Shown in pieces: positions 1 through 6,957 of a DNA stretch of 17,332 bases (positions are counted from its first letter, which is position 1; each line of letters begins with the position of its first letter). The position numbers were made by a program, and so were the translations under genes. The notes under the pieces were generated by a model that ran no database searches, was not told where the DNA came from, and saw only the letters and a list, made by a program, of their open reading frames with translations. Source of the stretch: Duncaniella sp. (GTDB lineage: Bacteria; Bacteroidota; Bacteroidia; Bacteroidales; Muribaculaceae); NCBI RefSeq assembly GCF_029054785.1, contig NZ_JAIDEN010000079.1, forward strand, positions 1 to 17,332, given 5' to 3'.

Positions 1-260
1 CTGCCTTCCGCGGCCTGGTCCCCTGCGTCCATGTGACCCGCCTTGGCGTGGCCTGGATTCTCCCCGCTGCTACGCAGCTTGCCTGGTACGCGAGGCTGGG
101 GTGGTGGACGTGCCGTTGGCGTTACGTAGCTTGCCTGATTCGCGGGGGAGCAGGGGATTTTTTTCGGGGTGGTTCGTGTTATCGCACTAAAATAGGGGGT
201 GGGCGGTTGTATCTTTGCGGTGTGAACAGGGTTTTATGAATATACTATCCGGTATTATTC
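1..260. other. GC-rich non-coding stretch with a short direct repeat
   Basis: I see no convincing gene here. A 24-base sequence at 69-92 recurs with about five mismatches at 121-144; both copies share AGCTTGCCTG followed by CGCG. A 68-codon open frame from 33 crosses both copies and shows no recognisable family or start context. At 210-218 lies TATCTTTGC, an exact -7 box. What lies to the left is outside the window, so this may be the tail of a larger repeat or intergenic region. Confidence 0.4.
210..218 (+). promoter_or_regulatory. possible Bacteroidetes -7 promoter box
   Basis: TATCTTTGC fits the Bacteroidetes primary sigma -7 consensus TAnnTTTGY exactly. No TTTG or TTG sits at the expected distance of about 19 nt upstream (187-190 reads CTAA), so only half of the promoter is visible. 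The next plausible gene starts at about 615, so any transcript would have a long leader crossing the AT-rich repeats. Confidence 0.3.
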
Positions 261-342
261 TAAGTAACTCTTTAAAATTAAACGTAATATGTTTTTCCAA
301 AGTAACCGCAGGAAGTATAAATTAATTTTCAAGAGTTACTTA
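261..342. repeat. 21-bp inverted repeat (stem-loop), one mismatch
   Basis: Positions 261-281 and 322-342 are inverted copies of each other, 20 of 21 bases matching (mismatch T/G inside AACTCTT-AAAATT), separated by 40 bases. As RNA this would make a long AT-rich hairpin; as DNA it could be a cruciform or a terminal inverted repeat of a small element. It directly precedes the direct repeats starting at 340. Confidence 0.7.
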
Positions 343-560
343 TAAAAACATTCCAAACGGTTCTATAAAATAGCTATGCTATTCCAGGCTATATTAATCT
401 ATTTATAAAAACGATCCGAACTGTTTTATAAAATATTCGATGCTATTCCAGGCGATATTAATTTTATAAAAACGTTCCAAACTGTTCTATAAAATATTCT
501 ATATTCTTCTATTCCATACGATTATAAATATAATTCATTCTGTTCTAAAATATAATATAT
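340..560. repeat. degenerate tandem direct repeats of about 61-63 bp, AT-rich
   Basis: Unit starts are seen at 340, 403 and 464, with a decayed fourth copy from 522. Each begins TTATAAAAAC, continues with a TCC-AAC-GTT core and TATAAAAT, and the first two share ATGCTATTCCAGGC. Spacing is 63, 61 and about 58 bases. The block is non-coding in every frame. Units are adjacent and degenerate with no unique spacers, so this is not CRISPR. Iterons, a regulator-binding array or remnants of a small element are possible; nothing in the sequence decides between them. Confidence 0.65.
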
Positions 561-614
561 GTGAGGGCGTTGTCGGATGCTCTTGAAAATCTTTTTTTAA
601 TTGTTGTTTTTGCT

Positions 615-1229
615 ATGAAGAATCCTAATGCGATGTCTGCGGGGGTTGTGAAGGTGCAGCGCCCTGTGTCTGAAAAGTTTTATAAGGATATAAACCACCG
701 GGTTTGTATGGCTTGTGTCTGTCACGGTGATCCTGAGCGGCTGATCCGACAGTGTATGCTTATGATCGATGCTTATATGGAGCGCGGGCAGGTGCCTGTG
801 AAGGCCTGCGGGATTGATGTGATGATGGTTTTCGCTTTGCTGCAACCTGAGATCGACAGGGCTATGGCGCGTTCGAAGCGGGCGCGTGAGTCTGCGGCGC
901 GCCGCCGCAAAGAAAAAGCGGCTGCCGAGGGGCAGCCGCAGGGTTGTGATGTCGTGTCGGGTCGTGGAGACCGCGGTGTGATGTCAATAGCCGGTGGCCT
1001 TCATGGTGAGGCCTGTGGTCTCCTGAAGTCCGAAGAGGAGGTTCATGGTGTGGACGGCGTTGCCGGCTCCGCCTTTGAGCAGGTTGTCGATGACGGCTGT
1101 GACGAGCAGCTTGCCGTCGATCTTGTCAAGGTGGATGATGCACTTGTTGGTGTTGACGACGTCCTTCAGGTCGGGGATCTTCGAGGTGATGAAGGTGAAG
1201 TTGTGGTCCGAGAAGTAGTCGCTGTATAG
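615..1229 (+). CDS. small hypothetical protein; 3' end overlaps argC and is doubtful
   Basis: I do not recognise this family with certainty. The ATG at 615 is chosen because AT-rich sequence precedes it and the protein-like part begins there; a GTG at 561 is in frame. The first ~110 residues look real: a compact segment with INHRVCMACVCHGDPERLI, MIDAYMERG and FALLQPEIDRAMARS, ending in a basic RARESAARRRKEK helix. No signal peptide or membrane segment is seen. After about 945 the frame runs opposite argC codons for some 80 residues rich in Val, Asp and Gly, typical of an antisense shadow. Both other frames stop at 947-949 and 979-981, just before the argC 3' end, so a single-base indel or stop loss may have extended the frame. 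The argC terminator lies inside it. Confidence 0.4.
   Translation: MKNPNAMSAGVVKVQRPVSEKFYKDINHRVCMACVCHGDPERLIRQCMLMIDAYMERGQVPVKACGIDVMMVFALLQPEIDRAMARSKRARESAARRRKEKAAAEGQPQGCDVVSGRGDRGVMSIAGGLHGEACGLLKSEEEVHGVDGVAGSAFEQVVDDGCDEQLAVDLVKVDDALVGVDDVLQVGDLRGDEGEVVVREVVAV
913..939 (-). terminator. intrinsic terminator of the gltX-argC operon
   Basis: Positions 918-926 and 931-939 form a perfect 9-bp GC-rich stem (GCGGCTGCC) with a 4-nt loop. Read on the minus strand the stem is followed by TTTTTCTTT. It begins 45 nt after the argC stop at 984, the expected place for the operon terminator. It also lies within the plus-strand hypothetical frame. Confidence 0.8.
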
Positions 1230-1955
1230 CTTGATGATCTCCGGCAGATCAAGGGCGCAGTCGATGTAGCTGACGGCCATGATGCCGCGGGAGAATGAGC
1301 CTCTCATCGGGAGGATGTGGATCTTCGAGTTGAAGCTCTGCTGCATGGCTTTGAGCACCTGGATGATTTCCGGGGTCTGCGGATGGGCGAAGGGCCGGTA
1401 GACCACCATGTTGTCGTTGCGCCAGGCGTAGTGGGTGGTCGGGCGGCGTTCGGCTCCTTCGCTTGTGGCGCCGGTGACGATGGTTGTGTGGATGTCGGAG
1501 TTGAGCAGCAGGTTTTTGGCCAGAGGTATGAGCGAGAGTTCCACTGCCATTGCCAGGCAGCCGGGGTTGGCCACGTGTCTGGCGCCGCGCACCATCGGTT
1601 TGCGGTTGAGTTCCGAGAGTCCGTAGACGAAGTCATGGGTGCCGTCCTCGATGCGGTGGTCGCGGGCGAGGTCGATGATCTTGAGGTCTTCCGGGATGGT
1701 GTGGGTCTCGATGAACTCGCGGGTCTTGCCTGCGGGGCGGCAGCAGAAGAGGACGTCAATGTTCTTAAGGTCGATCGTGCTTGAGAAGTTCATGTCGATC
1801 TCGCCGTGGAGTCCCTGGTGGACGTCGACGATGCGCTGTCCGGCCACGGTTCGCGAGTGGACCCATTTGAGTTCTACGTCGGGGTGGTTGAGGAGAATTC
1901 TGACCAACTCTCCGGCGGCATAGCCCGAACCGCCGATGATTCCTACGCGTATCAT
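984..1955 (-). CDS. argC: N-acetyl-gamma-glutamyl-phosphate reductase
   Basis: ArgC performs the third step of arginine synthesis from glutamate: NADPH-dependent reduction of N-acetylglutamyl-phosphate to the semialdehyde, in the cytosol. The 323-residue product is of normal length. It opens with the dinucleotide-binding loop GGSGYAAGEL (residues 8-17). The active-site cysteine lies in ANPGCLAM (Cys133). Further family signatures are TGATSEGAERRPTTHYAW, PMRGSFSRGIMAV and KGGAGNAVHTMNLLFGL near the C-terminus. It starts 40 nt after the gltX stop on the same strand, with no promoter visible between them, so it is probably cotranscribed with gltX; both enzymes use glutamate or a derivative. No other arg gene is in the window. 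A terminator follows its stop. Confidence 0.96.
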   Translation of the reverse strand: MIRVGIIGGSGYAAGELVRILLNHPDVELKWVHSRTVAGQRIVDVHQGLHGEIDMNFSSTIDLKNIDVLFCCRPAGKTREFIETHTIPEDLKIIDLARDHRIEDGTHDFVYGLSELNRKPMVRGARHVANPGCLAMAVELSLIPLAKNLLLNSDIHTTIVTGATSEGAERRPTTHYAWRNDNMVVYRPFAHPQTPEIIQVLKAMQQSFNSKIHILPMRGSFSRGIMAVSYIDCALDLPEIIKLYSDYFSDHNFTFITSKIPDLKDVVNTNKCIIHLDKIDGKLLVTAVIDNLLKGGAGNAVHTMNLLFGLQETTGLTMKATGY

Positions 1956-1995
1956 GTGATTTGTTTTCTGTCTGTATTTTTTGTTGAGAAGAGTT

Positions 1996-3531
1996 TTAGG
2001 CTTCGGGTAGTCTGATGGCTTCGATGCCTCGGTTGATTCGACGGATGGTCTCTTCGCGGCCGAGGAGTTCGGTGATGTCGAAGATGTGGGGACCCTTGCA
2101 TTCGCCGACGAGGGTCAGGCGGAAGGCGTTCATGACGTTGCCGAGGTGATAGCCTTTCGAGGCCACCCATTCGAGCACCGGAGGTTCGGCTGCGGCAGAG
2201 CTGAAGTCGGGGAGTTCGCGCAGCTGTCCGATGAGTTCGGCGAGCACCTGCGGGGTGTCTTCCTTCCAGCGCTTCTTGATGTCCTTTTCGGAGTAGGTCT
2301 CAGGAGCCTTGAAGAAGAAGCGGGCCTGGTCCCAGAGCTCGGCCACGAAGTTGACGCGACCTTTGACGAGGCTGATGACGCGGGTGATGTATTCGTCGCC
2401 GAAGTCGTCGGGGTTCACGCCGTTGGCCTCAAGGACGGGGCGGAAAAGGCGGCAGAGTTCGGCGTCGGGAGTGGCCTGGATGTATTCGTGGTTGAACCAG
2501 CGGCCCTTGTCGAAGGCGAATTTCGCGCCTGAGCGGGAGCAGTGGTCAAAGGAGAATTTGCTGATCAGCTCTTCCATCGACATGATTTCGGTGTCGTCGC
2601 CGGGGTTCCATCCGAGCAGGGCGAGGAAGTTGATGACGGCTTCGGGGAGATAGCCCGATTCGCGGTAGCCCGACGAGATGGCTCCGGTCTTGGGGTCGTG
2701 CCATTCGAGGGGGAAGACGGGGAAGCCGAGGCGGTCGCCGTCGCGCTTGGAGAGCTTGCCTTTGCCGTCGGGTTTGAGCAGCAGGGGCAGGTGGACGAAG
2801 TCGGGGCGGGTGTCGGCCCATCCGAAGGCTTCGTAGAGAAGCACGTGGAGAGGAGCTGAGGGGAGCCATTCCTCGCCGCGGATCACGTGGGAGACTTCCA
2901 TCAGGTGGTCGTCGACGATGTTGGCCAGATGGTAGGTGGGCAGGTCGTCTGCGCTCTTGTAGAGCACCTTGTCATCGAGGATGGATGAGTTGATGGTCAC
3001 CTTTCCGCGGAGAAGGTCGTTGACTTCCACGTCGCGTCCCGGTTCGATGAGAAAGCGGACCACGTAGGGGGTGCCGCCGTCGATCAGGCTTTTCACTTCT
3101 TCGGCGGGAAGGGACAGAGAGTTGCGCATTGACATGCGGGTTGATGCGTCGTACTGGAAGTTGGGAGTAGCGGCGCGGGCAGCTTCGAGTTCCTCAGGGG
3201 TGTCGAAGGCTATGTAGGCCTTACCGTCGTCGAGGAGCTGGCGGACATAGCGGCGGTAGATGTCGCGGCGTTCGCTCTGCTTGTAGGGGCCGAAGTTGCC
3301 CCCTTCGCGGACGCCCTCGTCGATCTTGATGCCGAGCCAGGCCAGTGATTCGTTGATGTAGTCCTCGGCGCCGGGCACGAAACGGTTCGAGTCGGTGTCT
3401 TCGATGCGGAGGATCATGTCGCCGCCGTGGCGGCGGGCAAAAAGGTAGTTGTAAAGGGCGGTGCGGACGCCGCCGATATGAAGAGGCCCGGTGGGGGAGG
3501 GGGCGAATCTCACTCTAACTTTGCGGTCCAT
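1996..3531 (-). CDS. gltX: glutamyl-tRNA synthetase
   Basis: GltX charges tRNA-Glu with glutamate using ATP in the cytosol. The 511-residue protein is a class I synthetase: the HIGH-type motif is PLHIGGVRTALYN (His18-Gly21) and the KMSKS-type motif is KLSKR (259-263). The region around residues 100-130, where Escherichia coli GltX has a zinc-binding cysteine knuckle, contains no cysteine, so this is the zinc-free type. The C-terminal third is the usual alpha-helical anticodon-binding part. The start MDRKVRVRFAPSPTG is well placed, with an exact Bacteroidetes promoter 24-56 nt upstream on the minus strand. argC follows after 40 nt. The opposite strand of this gene carries several long open frames, which are shadows. 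Confidence 0.97.
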   Translation of the reverse strand: MDRKVRVRFAPSPTGPLHIGGVRTALYNYLFARRHGGDMILRIEDTDSNRFVPGAEDYINESLAWLGIKIDEGVREGGNFGPYKQSERRDIYRRYVRQLLDDGKAYIAFDTPEELEAARAATPNFQYDASTRMSMRNSLSLPAEEVKSLIDGGTPYVVRFLIEPGRDVEVNDLLRGKVTINSSILDDKVLYKSADDLPTYHLANIVDDHLMEVSHVIRGEEWLPSAPLHVLLYEAFGWADTRPDFVHLPLLLKPDGKGKLSKRDGDRLGFPVFPLEWHDPKTGAISSGYRESGYLPEAVINFLALLGWNPGDDTEIMSMEELISKFSFDHCSRSGAKFAFDKGRWFNHEYIQATPDAELCRLFRPVLEANGVNPDDFGDEYITRVISLVKGRVNFVAELWDQARFFFKAPETYSEKDIKKRWKEDTPQVLAELIGQLRELPDFSSAAAEPPVLEWVASKGYHLGNVMNAFRLTLVGECKGPHIFDITELLGREETIRRINRGIEAIRLPEA

Positions 3532-3554
3532 AATTGACTGTGTTTATTCAAGGG

Positions 3555-3587
3555 GCAAATTTACGAAAAATGTGTTTGAGAGCCAAA
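3555..3587 (-). promoter_or_regulatory. promoter of gltX-argC
   Basis: On the minus strand TTTGG (3587-3583) is followed after 19 nt by TAAATTTGC (3563-3555), an exact match to the Bacteroidetes -33 TTTG and -7 TAnnTTTGY consensus. Transcription would start about 10-15 nt before the gltX ATG at 3531, giving a short leader. Confidence 0.8.
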
Positions 3588-3599
3588 TCAGTCGCTCCT

Positions 3600-3829
3600 T
3601 AAGAGGTTGTTTAAAAACAAGAGATAAAATCTGAGTGGTGTATCTTTTAGATAAATTGTTGTAAATGAGGAAGGAGCATAGCGAGCTATGTGACTGATGA
3701 ATTTCAACAATTTAGCAAAAGAGACACCAAGGCTCAGGTAACTTTAACTATTGAAACATGAAATTATTAAAAGGAAAAAATATAATACCGTCGCTCAGAT
3801 TTTAACTATTGTTTTTAAACAACCTCTTA
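3600..3829. mobile_element. MITE-like element, 230 bp, with 36-bp terminal inverted repeats
   Basis: Positions 3600-3635 and 3794-3829 are inverted copies with 34 of 36 bases matching; the outer 21 are identical and begin TAAGAGGTTGTTTAAAAACA. A second, imperfect inverted repeat lies inside (3631-3737), centred on the hairpin CATAGC-GA-GCTATG (3677-3690). No transposase frame is present, so it would be a non-autonomous element moved in trans. TA dinucleotides at both ends would fit a TA target duplication of IS630/Tc1-type elements, but the repeats themselves end in TA, so this is not proof. A GCTCAG...TTTAACTATTG motif occurs twice in its right part, suggesting an internal duplication. It sits in the divergent gltX-rex intergenic region. 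Confidence 0.75.
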
Positions 3830-3830
3830 T

Positions 3831-3862
3831 TTTGATAATAGGTGGAAATGTTGTACTTTTGT
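3831..3862 (+). promoter_or_regulatory. promoter of the rex operon
   Basis: TTTG (3831-3834) and TACTTTTGT (3854-3862) are separated by exactly 19 nt and match both boxes of the Bacteroidetes consensus. Transcription would start near 3868, giving a leader of about 110 nt before the rex ATG at 3978. The leader holds an odd palindrome GATGGACCATC but no riboswitch I recognise. The -33 box lies one base beyond the MITE-like element. Confidence 0.75.
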
Positions 3863-3977
3863 CCCTGATGGGTCAACCAAGTGTTTTTTTTGAAGGGTCA
3901 GTGAGGAGATTGGTGCCAGGATGGACCATCTGTCATTGCACTCGAATTGTCATCCTAATAAAAACCGCCTCTAAATT

Positions 3978-4613
3978 ATGCAGAGCAACGCACAATATGT
4001 TCCGGAACCTGCCATTTCGCGCCTTCCCTGGTATCTGGCCTGCGTGTCGCGCCTGAGGGCGCAGGGGGTTGAGTATGTCTCGACCACTGCGATCTCTCAG
4101 GAGCTGAATGTCGAGTCGTCGCAGATTGCCAAGGATCTTTCCTATCTCAACATCAAGGGAAAGACCCGCATAGGCTATGAAGTCAGCGAACTGGAGCGCG
4201 GTCTCTATGACTTTCTCGGATTCCGGCGCGAGCACAAGGCGGTGATGATGGGAGTCGGCAGTCTCGGCTCGGCCCTGATCGCAGACTCCGGTCTGTCGCG
4301 CTACGGGCTTGACATCGTGGCCGGTTTCGACGTGAATCCCGCCGTTGTCGGCAAGACGCTCGACGGAAAGCCGATCTATCCGCTGTCGGAACTCAGGCAG
4401 CGTGTGGACGAGTTAGGGGCCGAGATCGCCGTGATCGCCGTGCCTGTCGAGAGCTGTGCGGAGGTGGCCGAGATGTGTGTGGCCGCCGGAATAAAGGCCC
4501 TTTGGAACTTCACGCCTTTCCGCATACGCACCGCCCCTGACGTGGTGGTGCAGAACACTTCGATCTATGCCCATCTGGCAGTGATGTACAACAGAATGCC
4601 CAAACAGTCATGA
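3978..4613 (+). CDS. rex: redox-sensing transcriptional repressor Rex
   Basis: Rex represses fermentation and respiration genes and leaves DNA when NADH binds, thereby sensing the NADH/NAD+ ratio. The 211-residue protein has the family's length and two-domain order. Residues ~12-80 form the winged helix (VSTTAISQELNVESSQIAKDL then LSYLNIKGKTRIGYEV). A Rossmann domain follows, with the loop MGVGSLGSALI (GxGxxG at 92-97) and the acidic end of strand two in GFDVN (Asp118). The C-terminal helix (NTSIYAHLAVMYNRM) fits the domain-swapped dimer helix. Its stop overlaps the next gene's start (ATGA), so the two are translationally coupled. No Rex operator (TTGTGAA-type palindrome) is visible upstream, so autoregulation is not evident. 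Confidence 0.96.
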   Translation: MQSNAQYVPEPAISRLPWYLACVSRLRAQGVEYVSTTAISQELNVESSQIAKDLSYLNIKGKTRIGYEVSELERGLYDFLGFRREHKAVMMGVGSLGSALIADSGLSRYGLDIVAGFDVNPAVVGKTLDGKPIYPLSELRQRVDELGAEIAVIAVPVESCAEVAEMCVAAGIKALWNFTPFRIRTAPDVVVQNTSIYAHLAVMYNRMPKQS

Positions 4614-5143
4614 AGATAATACGTGTCATAGCCACTGCCCCGGTGTTGCAGCTCGATTTCATCCCCGACTCCACTCTCGTGTTGCAGGGACGTCCGCTTT
4701 TCATGCCTGAGGAGGGTGAAGGCTGGCAGGCCGAGATCTGTGTGGCTGCGAAGATCAGCCGTCTCGGCAAGAATATCTCCGGAAAGTTCGCCTCGCGCTA
4801 TTATGACGGCATCAGCTGCGCCATGCGGCTCGTGTTGCTCTCGGCGCCCGAACTGGCTTCGGTTGTGGCCGGAATGGATTCAAGCCTGGTCTGCGGAGAG
4901 TGGATCGAAGCCTCGAAGGGGGCGGATCCGATCGCGGTCTCAGCCGACGGTGTCGAGGTGAGGCTTGCGCCGCAGGCTTCACGCATCGAGGAGGCCATCA
5001 GCCTGATCAGCCGCTACACGACGCTGAAGATCGGCGACGTGATCCTGCTTCCGGCTGCTGACACGATGATCCCCCTGAGTGCGCCGGGCCGTGTCGAGCT
5101 GAAGATCGACGGCAGGACTGTGCTCAGTCAGAAACTTGTATGA
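4610..5143 (+). CDS. shortened FAH-fold protein, probably non-catalytic
   Basis: This resembles the fumarylacetoacetate hydrolase (FAH) family, whose members cleave C-C bonds or isomerise dicarbonyl acids with a bound Mg2+. Seen here: FIPDSTLVLQGRPLFMPE, then AEICVAAKISRLGKNIS and FASRYYDGIS, and a C-terminal LKIGDVILLPAAD corresponding to the family's GDVI-TGTP end. At 177 residues it is shorter than usual FAH proteins. The family's metal-binding E-x-E appears as Q40-A-E42 and the usual aspartate segment (TARD-like) is replaced by CAMRL, so the metal site looks lost. It overlaps rex by ATGA, suggesting a role linked to Rex or merely cotranscription. A scaffold, sensor or degenerated enzyme are all possible. 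Confidence 0.7.
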   Translation: MKIIRVIATAPVLQLDFIPDSTLVLQGRPLFMPEEGEGWQAEICVAAKISRLGKNISGKFASRYYDGISCAMRLVLLSAPELASVVAGMDSSLVCGEWIEASKGADPIAVSADGVEVRLAPQASRIEEAISLISRYTTLKIGDVILLPAADTMIPLSAPGRVELKIDGRTVLSQKLV

Positions 5144-5250
5144 GGACCATGCGGGGCGGCTTCGGCTGACCTCAGGCTGCTCAATCTACTAAAAAAATCC
5201 TCCAAAATCCCACCCTCTTAATCAAGAATCTTCTTAAACCTTGACCTCTC

Positions 5251-6903
5251 ATGAAGACATTCCTATCCAGAACAGCAGTGGTTTTACTGGCAAGTGCGGC
5301 TGTTGTCGCCTGCAACGATGAGCGTGAGGCTCCCGTGGCCGTGTTCAGTGATTTCTCATACAATGTGACCTTGCCAGAGGGAGGCGAGGTGGCCTCTCCC
5401 GACTGGGCGCCGCTGCTCCCCGGCTGCTATCCCGATCCGTCGGTGGTGAGGGTCGACGATGACTACTACATGGTCAACTCCTCCTTCGCCTTCTTTCCGG
5501 GAGTGCCTGTCTGGCACAGCACCGACCTGCGCAACTGGGAGCGGCTGGGCTATGTGCTCAACCGCCGCGAGCAGCTCGATCTGCCCGACAGCCTGAGGAT
5601 TTCCGGCGGTATCTATGCTCCTGACATCTCATATAACCCGCAGAACAGGACTTTCTACATGATCACGACTCTCGTCGACAACGGCGGGACATTCTACGTG
5701 ACCACTCAGGACCCGAAGCAGGGCGAGTGGAGCGATCCGGTGTGGCTTCCGGAGGTAGGCGGGATTGATCCGAGCATTCTCTTTGACCGTGACGGCAAAG
5801 CCTACATAGTCAACAACGATTCGCCTGCTGGCGAAGCTCTCTATGAGGGCCACAGAGCCATCCATATCCATGATTTCGACTGGCAGGCGGGACGTGTGAC
5901 CGGAGAGTCGCAGGTGATTGTCGACGGCGGAGTCAACATAGAGGAAAAACCGGTGTGGATCGAAGGTCCCCATCTTTATAATATAGACGGGAAGTATTAT
6001 CTGATGTGTGCCGAGGGTGGCACCGGGCCTGACCACCGCGAAGTGATCTTTGAGTCAGACAGCCCGAAAGGACCTTTCCGCCCCTGCCGCATCAACCCGA
6101 TCCTGACGCAGAAGGATCTCGATCCGGCGCGTCCCGACGCTGTCACCTGCACGGGCCATGCCGATCTGGTCGAGGACAAGAATGGGAAATGGTGGGCCGT
6201 GTATCTCGGAGTGCGTCCGTACAGTGCCGACGGCCATGACATAATGGGGCGCGAGACCTTTATCCATCCTGTCAGCTGGAAAAAGGGCCAGCCCGTCATA
6301 ACCGAACCCGGCGAAGTGCTTGCCGGGCGTCCGCAGAAAGAATTCGAGTCGGAACTGTGGGCCGACGGCGCGTTGTCGCCCGTGGCTTTCTTTATACGCA
6401 ACCCGCAGAGCGCGTTCTACGGGCTTAATGAAGACGGCAACCTCAACCTCGTGGCCTCCGAAGTGGCTCTGGCCGACCGCAAATCGCCGTCGGCCATCGG
6501 CATGTGGGCCACGGAAAGTGCCTTTGAGGTGAGCGTGAGCCTTGATGATTTCACGCCGGAATCGTCGGCTGACATAGCGGGACTACTGCTCTTCCAGGAT
6601 GACGAGTGCAACATTGTCTTCGGCAAGACCATGAACAGCTACGGAGATGTGGTGGTCCGCGTGATAGGCCGCAGCAAGAACGGCTCACGCGAGGAGTTCG
6701 AGGCACAGCTCTCGGATCTGTCGGCCTCTCTGCGCCTGAAGATCACAGCCGACGGCAAGGGGAGCTACACCTTTGCCTTCGCCGAGGACGACGGTGACTA
6801 CACCCTGATGGACCGCAGCCTCCCCGCCTCGCTTCTGAGCACCCGCACCGCCGGCAACTTCACCGGCACGATGATCGGCCTCTACGCCTCCTCGGCAGAG
6901 TGA
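5251..6903 (+). CDS. GH43 family glycoside hydrolase, lipoprotein
   Basis: A surface or periplasmic enzyme of family GH43, probably a beta-xylosidase or alpha-L-arabinofuranosidase acting on plant or host glycans. A lipoprotein signal (MKTFLSRTAVVLLASAAVVAC) puts the lipidated cysteine at residue 21. The five-bladed propeller domain starts at GCYPDPSVV (catalytic base Asp62). It continues with the pKa-modulating Asp173 in GGIDPSILFD and the acid Glu238 in VWIEGPHLY, so all three active-site carboxylates are present. Residues ~345-550 form a C-terminal beta-sandwich of the kind attached to GH43 xylosidases. The protein stops at MIGLYASSAE, where relatives, as I recall them, continue about ten residues to a final strand, so its last strand may be missing. 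No SusC/SusD or regulator is nearby. The AT-rich darT island begins 54 nt downstream. Confidence 0.92.
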   Translation: MKTFLSRTAVVLLASAAVVACNDEREAPVAVFSDFSYNVTLPEGGEVASPDWAPLLPGCYPDPSVVRVDDDYYMVNSSFAFFPGVPVWHSTDLRNWERLGYVLNRREQLDLPDSLRISGGIYAPDISYNPQNRTFYMITTLVDNGGTFYVTTQDPKQGEWSDPVWLPEVGGIDPSILFDRDGKAYIVNNDSPAGEALYEGHRAIHIHDFDWQAGRVTGESQVIVDGGVNIEEKPVWIEGPHLYNIDGKYYLMCAEGGTGPDHREVIFESDSPKGPFRPCRINPILTQKDLDPARPDAVTCTGHADLVEDKNGKWWAVYLGVRPYSADGHDIMGRETFIHPVSWKKGQPVITEPGEVLAGRPQKEFESELWADGALSPVAFFIRNPQSAFYGLNEDGNLNLVASEVALADRKSPSAIGMWATESAFEVSVSLDDFTPESSADIAGLLLFQDDECNIVFGKTMNSYGDVVVRVIGRSKNGSREEFEAQLSDLSASLRLKITADGKGSYTFAFAEDDGDYTLMDRSLPASLLSTRTAGNFTGTMIGLYASSAE

Positions 6904-6957
6904 CAGCCGGAGTGCGGACCGTCAGCTTAAACATCCAGGCAGAAAATAAAAAATATT

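Noticed and set aside
33..239. 68-codon open frame on the plus strand
   Set aside because: It crosses two copies of a direct repeat, has no recognisable domain and no translation start context; judged non-coding.
236..325. 29-codon frame starting ATG just after the -7 box at 210
   Set aside because: It lies inside the 21-bp inverted repeat, ends in it and has no features of a peptide family; too short to support.
340..560. CRISPR array
   Set aside because: Repeats are 61-63 bp, adjacent and degenerate, without unique spacers or cas genes.
3868..3977. Riboswitch in the 110-nt rex leader
   Set aside because: Only a short GATGGACCATC palindrome is visible; no known riboswitch pattern recognised.
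3751..4056. 101-codon frame on the plus strand before rex
   Set aside because: It begins inside the MITE-like element, spans the rex promoter and overlaps the rex start in another frame.
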